NCBI RefSeq assembly: GCF_001629735.1
Contig: NZ_CP015224.1
Span: 4,628,802 to 4,692,801 of the forward strand
Length of the DNA stretch: 64,000 bases
From: Lysinibacillus sphaericus
Lineage (GTDB): Bacteria > Bacillota > Bacilli > Bacillales_A > Planococcaceae
Direction of reading: 5' to 3'
Both the position numbers and the translations under genes were made by a program. Below are positions 61,523-64,000 of the stretch, in pieces. Each line of letters opens with the position of its first letter. Position 1 is the stretch's first letter. The notes beneath the pieces are model-generated. The model saw only the letters and a program-made list of their open reading frames with translations. It did not search any database and was not told where the DNA came from.

Positions 61523-63261
61523 TTAAAGAGTGTGGATTGTTGCAAAGTAAGGAGCTTGACCATGACGGAAATAGGTTAAGAGATAGCCATCTTTTTGTAC
61601 AATTTTGCCATTCAGGAAATCATCATAATTGAGAGAATGCGGGATGACCAAAGTATGCTTAAATAGCTCTTTCTCAGTGAGTTTAAAGTCTGCAAATTCC
61701 TCACCTGCGATAGCTGGATTTTCACGTAATGTCTGATAGATTAATTTTTGTTGCTCTTCTGTTGGACGTTCCTTCCACCATAATTTACGTGGTTGGAATT
61801 GCTGAGCCGTTAGATAATCTAGTTGCATTAAGCTCTGAATAATGTTTAAATTTGCACCATCCACAGTTTCTAAGAACATTAGTAAACGACGGAATAAATC
61901 TTCTAATTGATGGCCAATACGGGACCATCCTTTAGTTTCCCAATACGTACCAAAGCTTTGGAAAAAGTCAAAAGGTGTATCGAAGACCTCTGTCACTAAA
62001 TATTCGATTGTATGGTCCATACGATGATCATTCCAATATTTCTCTAGAACATCCTCTGCATGTTTAATGCGAACAATATCATCAAATGTGAGGACATTAT
62101 TAGAAAAGATTTCATAAGGAGCTAGGTCAACGTACGTATAACCAAACTTTTCAGCCTCCACTCGAAGGCCTGTACCACGTAAAAGTTTTAAAAAACCAAG
62201 TTGAAGTTCTTCTGGTCGCATGGCAAAAACATCATTGAATGTTTGACGGAAGCTTGCGTAATCCTCTTCTGGTAAACCTGCTATTAAATCTAAATGTTGA
62301 TCGATTTTTCCGCCTTCTTTAACCATTGTCACGGTTCGTTTTAGTTTTTCAAAGTTTTGACGACGTTGTACAAGTGTATTTGTTAAATCGTTTGTGGATT
62401 GAACACCGATTTCGAAACGGAATAGACCTCTCGTGCATTGTCATTTAAAAATTGGATAACTTCAGGACGCATAATATCGGCAGTAATCTCAAACTGGAAT
62501 ACAACACCGGGTTTATGTTCATCAATTAAAAACTGGAACATTTCCATAGCGTAACTTCGGCTTATATTAAACGTTCGATCCACAAATTTTATAGTTCTAG
62601 CGCCATTATCCATTAAGAAACGAATATCTTCTTTTATTTTTTCACGGTTAAAGTAACGAACACCAACTTCTATTGAAGATAAACAGAATTGGCAGCTAAA
62701 CGGACAGCCTCTACTTGTTTCAATGTACTGTATGCGTTTCCCAAGATGAGGAAGGTCCTCTTCAAAGCGAAACGGACTTGCTAATTCACGCAAATCTATC
62801 TTAGGTGGCTGAGCGTGAATTTTGACTTTCCCGTCCTCCAAATAGCAAATCCCAGGAACTTCCTCCAATAATATTTCTCCGTGTAAATAACGTAACAATT
62901 GTTTAAATGAAATTTCTCCTTCACCCATCACGATGAAATCTACTTCAGGTATACGACGTAGCCAATGGTGAGAATCGTAAGAAACTTCAGGGCCTCCAAG
63001 CAAAATTTTAACATTTGGACAGACTGTTTTTAACATTTTAATGACATGAATTGTTTCTTCAATATTCCAAATATAACAACTAAATCCAATAATATCAGGT
63101 TTTTTTTGGAACAAATCTGATACAATATTAAAAGCAGGGTCTTTAATTGTATATTCTGCTATAATTGGATTGAATTCGGGCGCAGCGGCACCTTTTAAAT
63201 AGCGTAATGCTAAGTTTGTGTGTATATACTTTGCATTTAAAGTAGTTAAAATAGTATTCAT
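61523..63261 (-). pseudogene. B12-binding-domain radical SAM protein (DUF4080 C-terminus), one frameshift
   Basis: Joined, this is a protein of about 580 residues. It has an N-terminal cobalamin-binding-like domain (about 1-140; IIGFSCYIWNIEET, ILLGGPEVSYD, DFIVMGEGE), the radical SAM core with the iron-sulfur motif SRGCPFSCQFC (CxxxCxxC, about residue 187), then a C-terminal DUF4080 region (GYTYVDLAPYEIFSNN). A single break near 62435 (one G lost in a short run) splits GLFRFEIGVQSTNDLTNTLV from the N-terminal half. The start at 63261 is ATG with GGAAGATT upstream. Such enzymes methylate or rearrange unknown substrates. Confidence 0.85.
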
Positions 63262-63481
63262 ACAATAATCTTCCTTTCAATTTCTAATTGTATCAGTCAA
63301 GTATTTGACGTACAATATAATTCTTTTTACCTATTTATTTTGTGAACAGTTCGTGAGATAATTTAAAATACTTAAATTTACTAAATTTTGTAATAATAGA
63401 ATCGTACTGTCATAATGTATAGTAAAGGCTCAAAATTCGATTTAGAGGTTTCTTACTCTTTTGAAAGGTTCGGTGAGAAAG

Positions 63482-64000
63482 TTGAAGCAAAATGATATTA
63501 ATCAATGTTTTGGAAATCTTATGAAAAGTACTTCGTCACCAACACTTATACTCAATAAAGCAGGGAAAATTTTGAACGTCAATGAGGCTGCTATCCAACT
63601 TTTTAATCTTAATTTAACGTTTATTGGTAATTTGGCTATGGACGAGCCGTCTAAATTTAAATGGGCGAAATTCGTCCAACAATTACAAAAGGATTTACGA
63701 TCAGAAGAAATTTTCAACATTCGCACAGTTGGGAATGAGTACGAAATGTTATCTTTTAAATGTTTCTATGACCCAAATGCCGAAGAAATTGTTGCGCAAA
63801 TTTCAACATTAAATGATGATGTTGCCCATAAATTATACGTTAGTCAAGAGCATGAAAGATCTCAATCCTTTAATGCATATGATTACTTACCTTATGCTGT
63901 TATTGTGAGTGATGCTAGCGGTATTATTCTTGGGCTTAATAAGTATGCAGAAATGTTTCTAAAAGTAGAAAGCTCGCAGTTACTCCATAAAGCTCATCAG
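63482..64000 (+). CDS. PAS-domain sensory protein, N-terminal part (3' end outside window)
   Basis: A TTG-started frame after GGTGAG stays open to the end of the window (173 codons). The first ~110 residues form a PAS-like unit (SPTLILNKAGKILNVNEAAI, MLSFKCFYDPNAEEIVAQIS) and a second PAS begins at about 135 (YLPYAVIVSDASGIILGLNK). No output domain is visible yet; tandem PAS at the N-terminus fits a diguanylate cyclase/phosphodiesterase, histidine kinase or sigma-54 activator. Confidence 0.7.
   Translation, partial: MKQNDINQCFGNLMKSTSSPTLILNKAGKILNVNEAAIQLFNLNLTFIGNLAMDEPSKFKWAKFVQQLQKDLRSEEIFNIRTVGNEYEMLSFKCFYDPNAEEIVAQISTLNDDVAHKLYVSQEHERSQSFNAYDYLPYAVIVSDASGIILGLNKYAEMFLKVESSQLLHKAHQ

Noticed and set aside
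41975..62440. Stop-codon readthrough or TGA recoding
   Set aside because: The stops arise after frame changes; in-frame sense resumes in a different frame, so recoding of TGA would not restore the proteins.
1..64000. tRNA, rRNA or CRISPR array
   Set aside because: No cloverleaf with TTCGA-type T-loop and CCA-adjacent acceptor, no rRNA-like conserved sequence and no regularly spaced direct repeats were seen. TTCGAATC at 33781 lies inside a coding region and that at 43972 is within the catalase start.
1..64000. Prophage or integrative element with attachment sites
   Set aside because: No integrase, structural phage genes or flanking direct repeats; the only mobile trace is the IS3-type remnant at 58.2 kb.

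Overview
The window (about 37% GC, judged by eye) looks like the chromosome of a low-GC, endospore-forming Bacillota of the Lysinibacillus / Bacillaceae type. The indications are a spore coat and SpoVA gene block, a Bacillus-like yjcF-yjcG-yjcH neighbourhood, an S-layer (SLH) anchored heme-binding protein, strong AGGAGG-type ribosome binding sites and T-rich intrinsic terminators. Assignment to genus is an inference from gene content. I saw no rRNA or tRNA genes and no CRISPR array.

Layout. 0-5 kb: the end of mgtE (Mg2+ transporter), then sporulation genes (CotO-like, CotY/Z-like, a YhcN/YlaJ-type lipoprotein, spoVAC-spoVAD-spoVAEb, a YjcZ-like peptide, spoVIF). 5-7.6 kb: yjcF, yjcG, an esterase and a PgpA-like phosphatase. 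7.8-14.4 kb: a peptide ABC importer with a substrate-binding protein whose two halves are in swapped order, two permeases with unusual N-terminal extensions and a divergent fused double ATPase. 14.7-15.8 kb: a tiny membrane peptide and a secreted nuclease. 16.2-28.9 kb: an amino-sugar island (Gfo/Idh/MocA dehydrogenase, LplB/YtcP/LplA-type importer, YesL, NagA/AgaA deacetylase, GntR regulator, class II aldolase, tagatose-6-P/1-phosphofructokinase, AgaS isomerase, ROK kinase, MsmX ATPase, PucR/CdaR-like regulator). Together these would import an amino sugar, most simply N-acetylgalactosamine, phosphorylate, deacetylate and deaminate/isomerise it, phosphorylate again and cleave it to triose phosphates. 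30.4-32.1 kb: an orphan glycine-betaine-type binding protein and a YtaF/MntP-like membrane protein.

32.3-39.3 kb: an Isd-type heme acquisition locus behind a Fur-box-like site: three NEAT proteins (one sortase-B-type substrate, one SLH-anchored, one membrane-anchored), a heme-binding lipoprotein, FecCD permease, ATPase and sortase B. 39.4-41.9 kb: a VOC protein, YceI behind a perfect palindrome, and a UDP-sugar epimerase-like protein.

From about 42 kb the character changes. Nearly every gene (RloA/RloB pair, large catalase, SsuE-like reductase, aldehyde dehydrogenase, MurE, PrfC, RND efflux pump, SDR, TerC, radical SAM) is broken by frameshifts, although the amino-acid sense continues in alternating frames. 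Each junction inspected closely looks like loss of one base in a short homopolymer. I favour sequence or assembly error over biological decay for these. True decay (substitution nonsense codons, fragments, repeats) is confined to 58.1-61.1 kb: an IS3-type transposase remnant, a KtrB C-terminal fragment and a duplicated roughly 70-bp element. A yybP-ykoY manganese riboswitch precedes the TerC gene. The window ends inside a PAS-like sensory gene.
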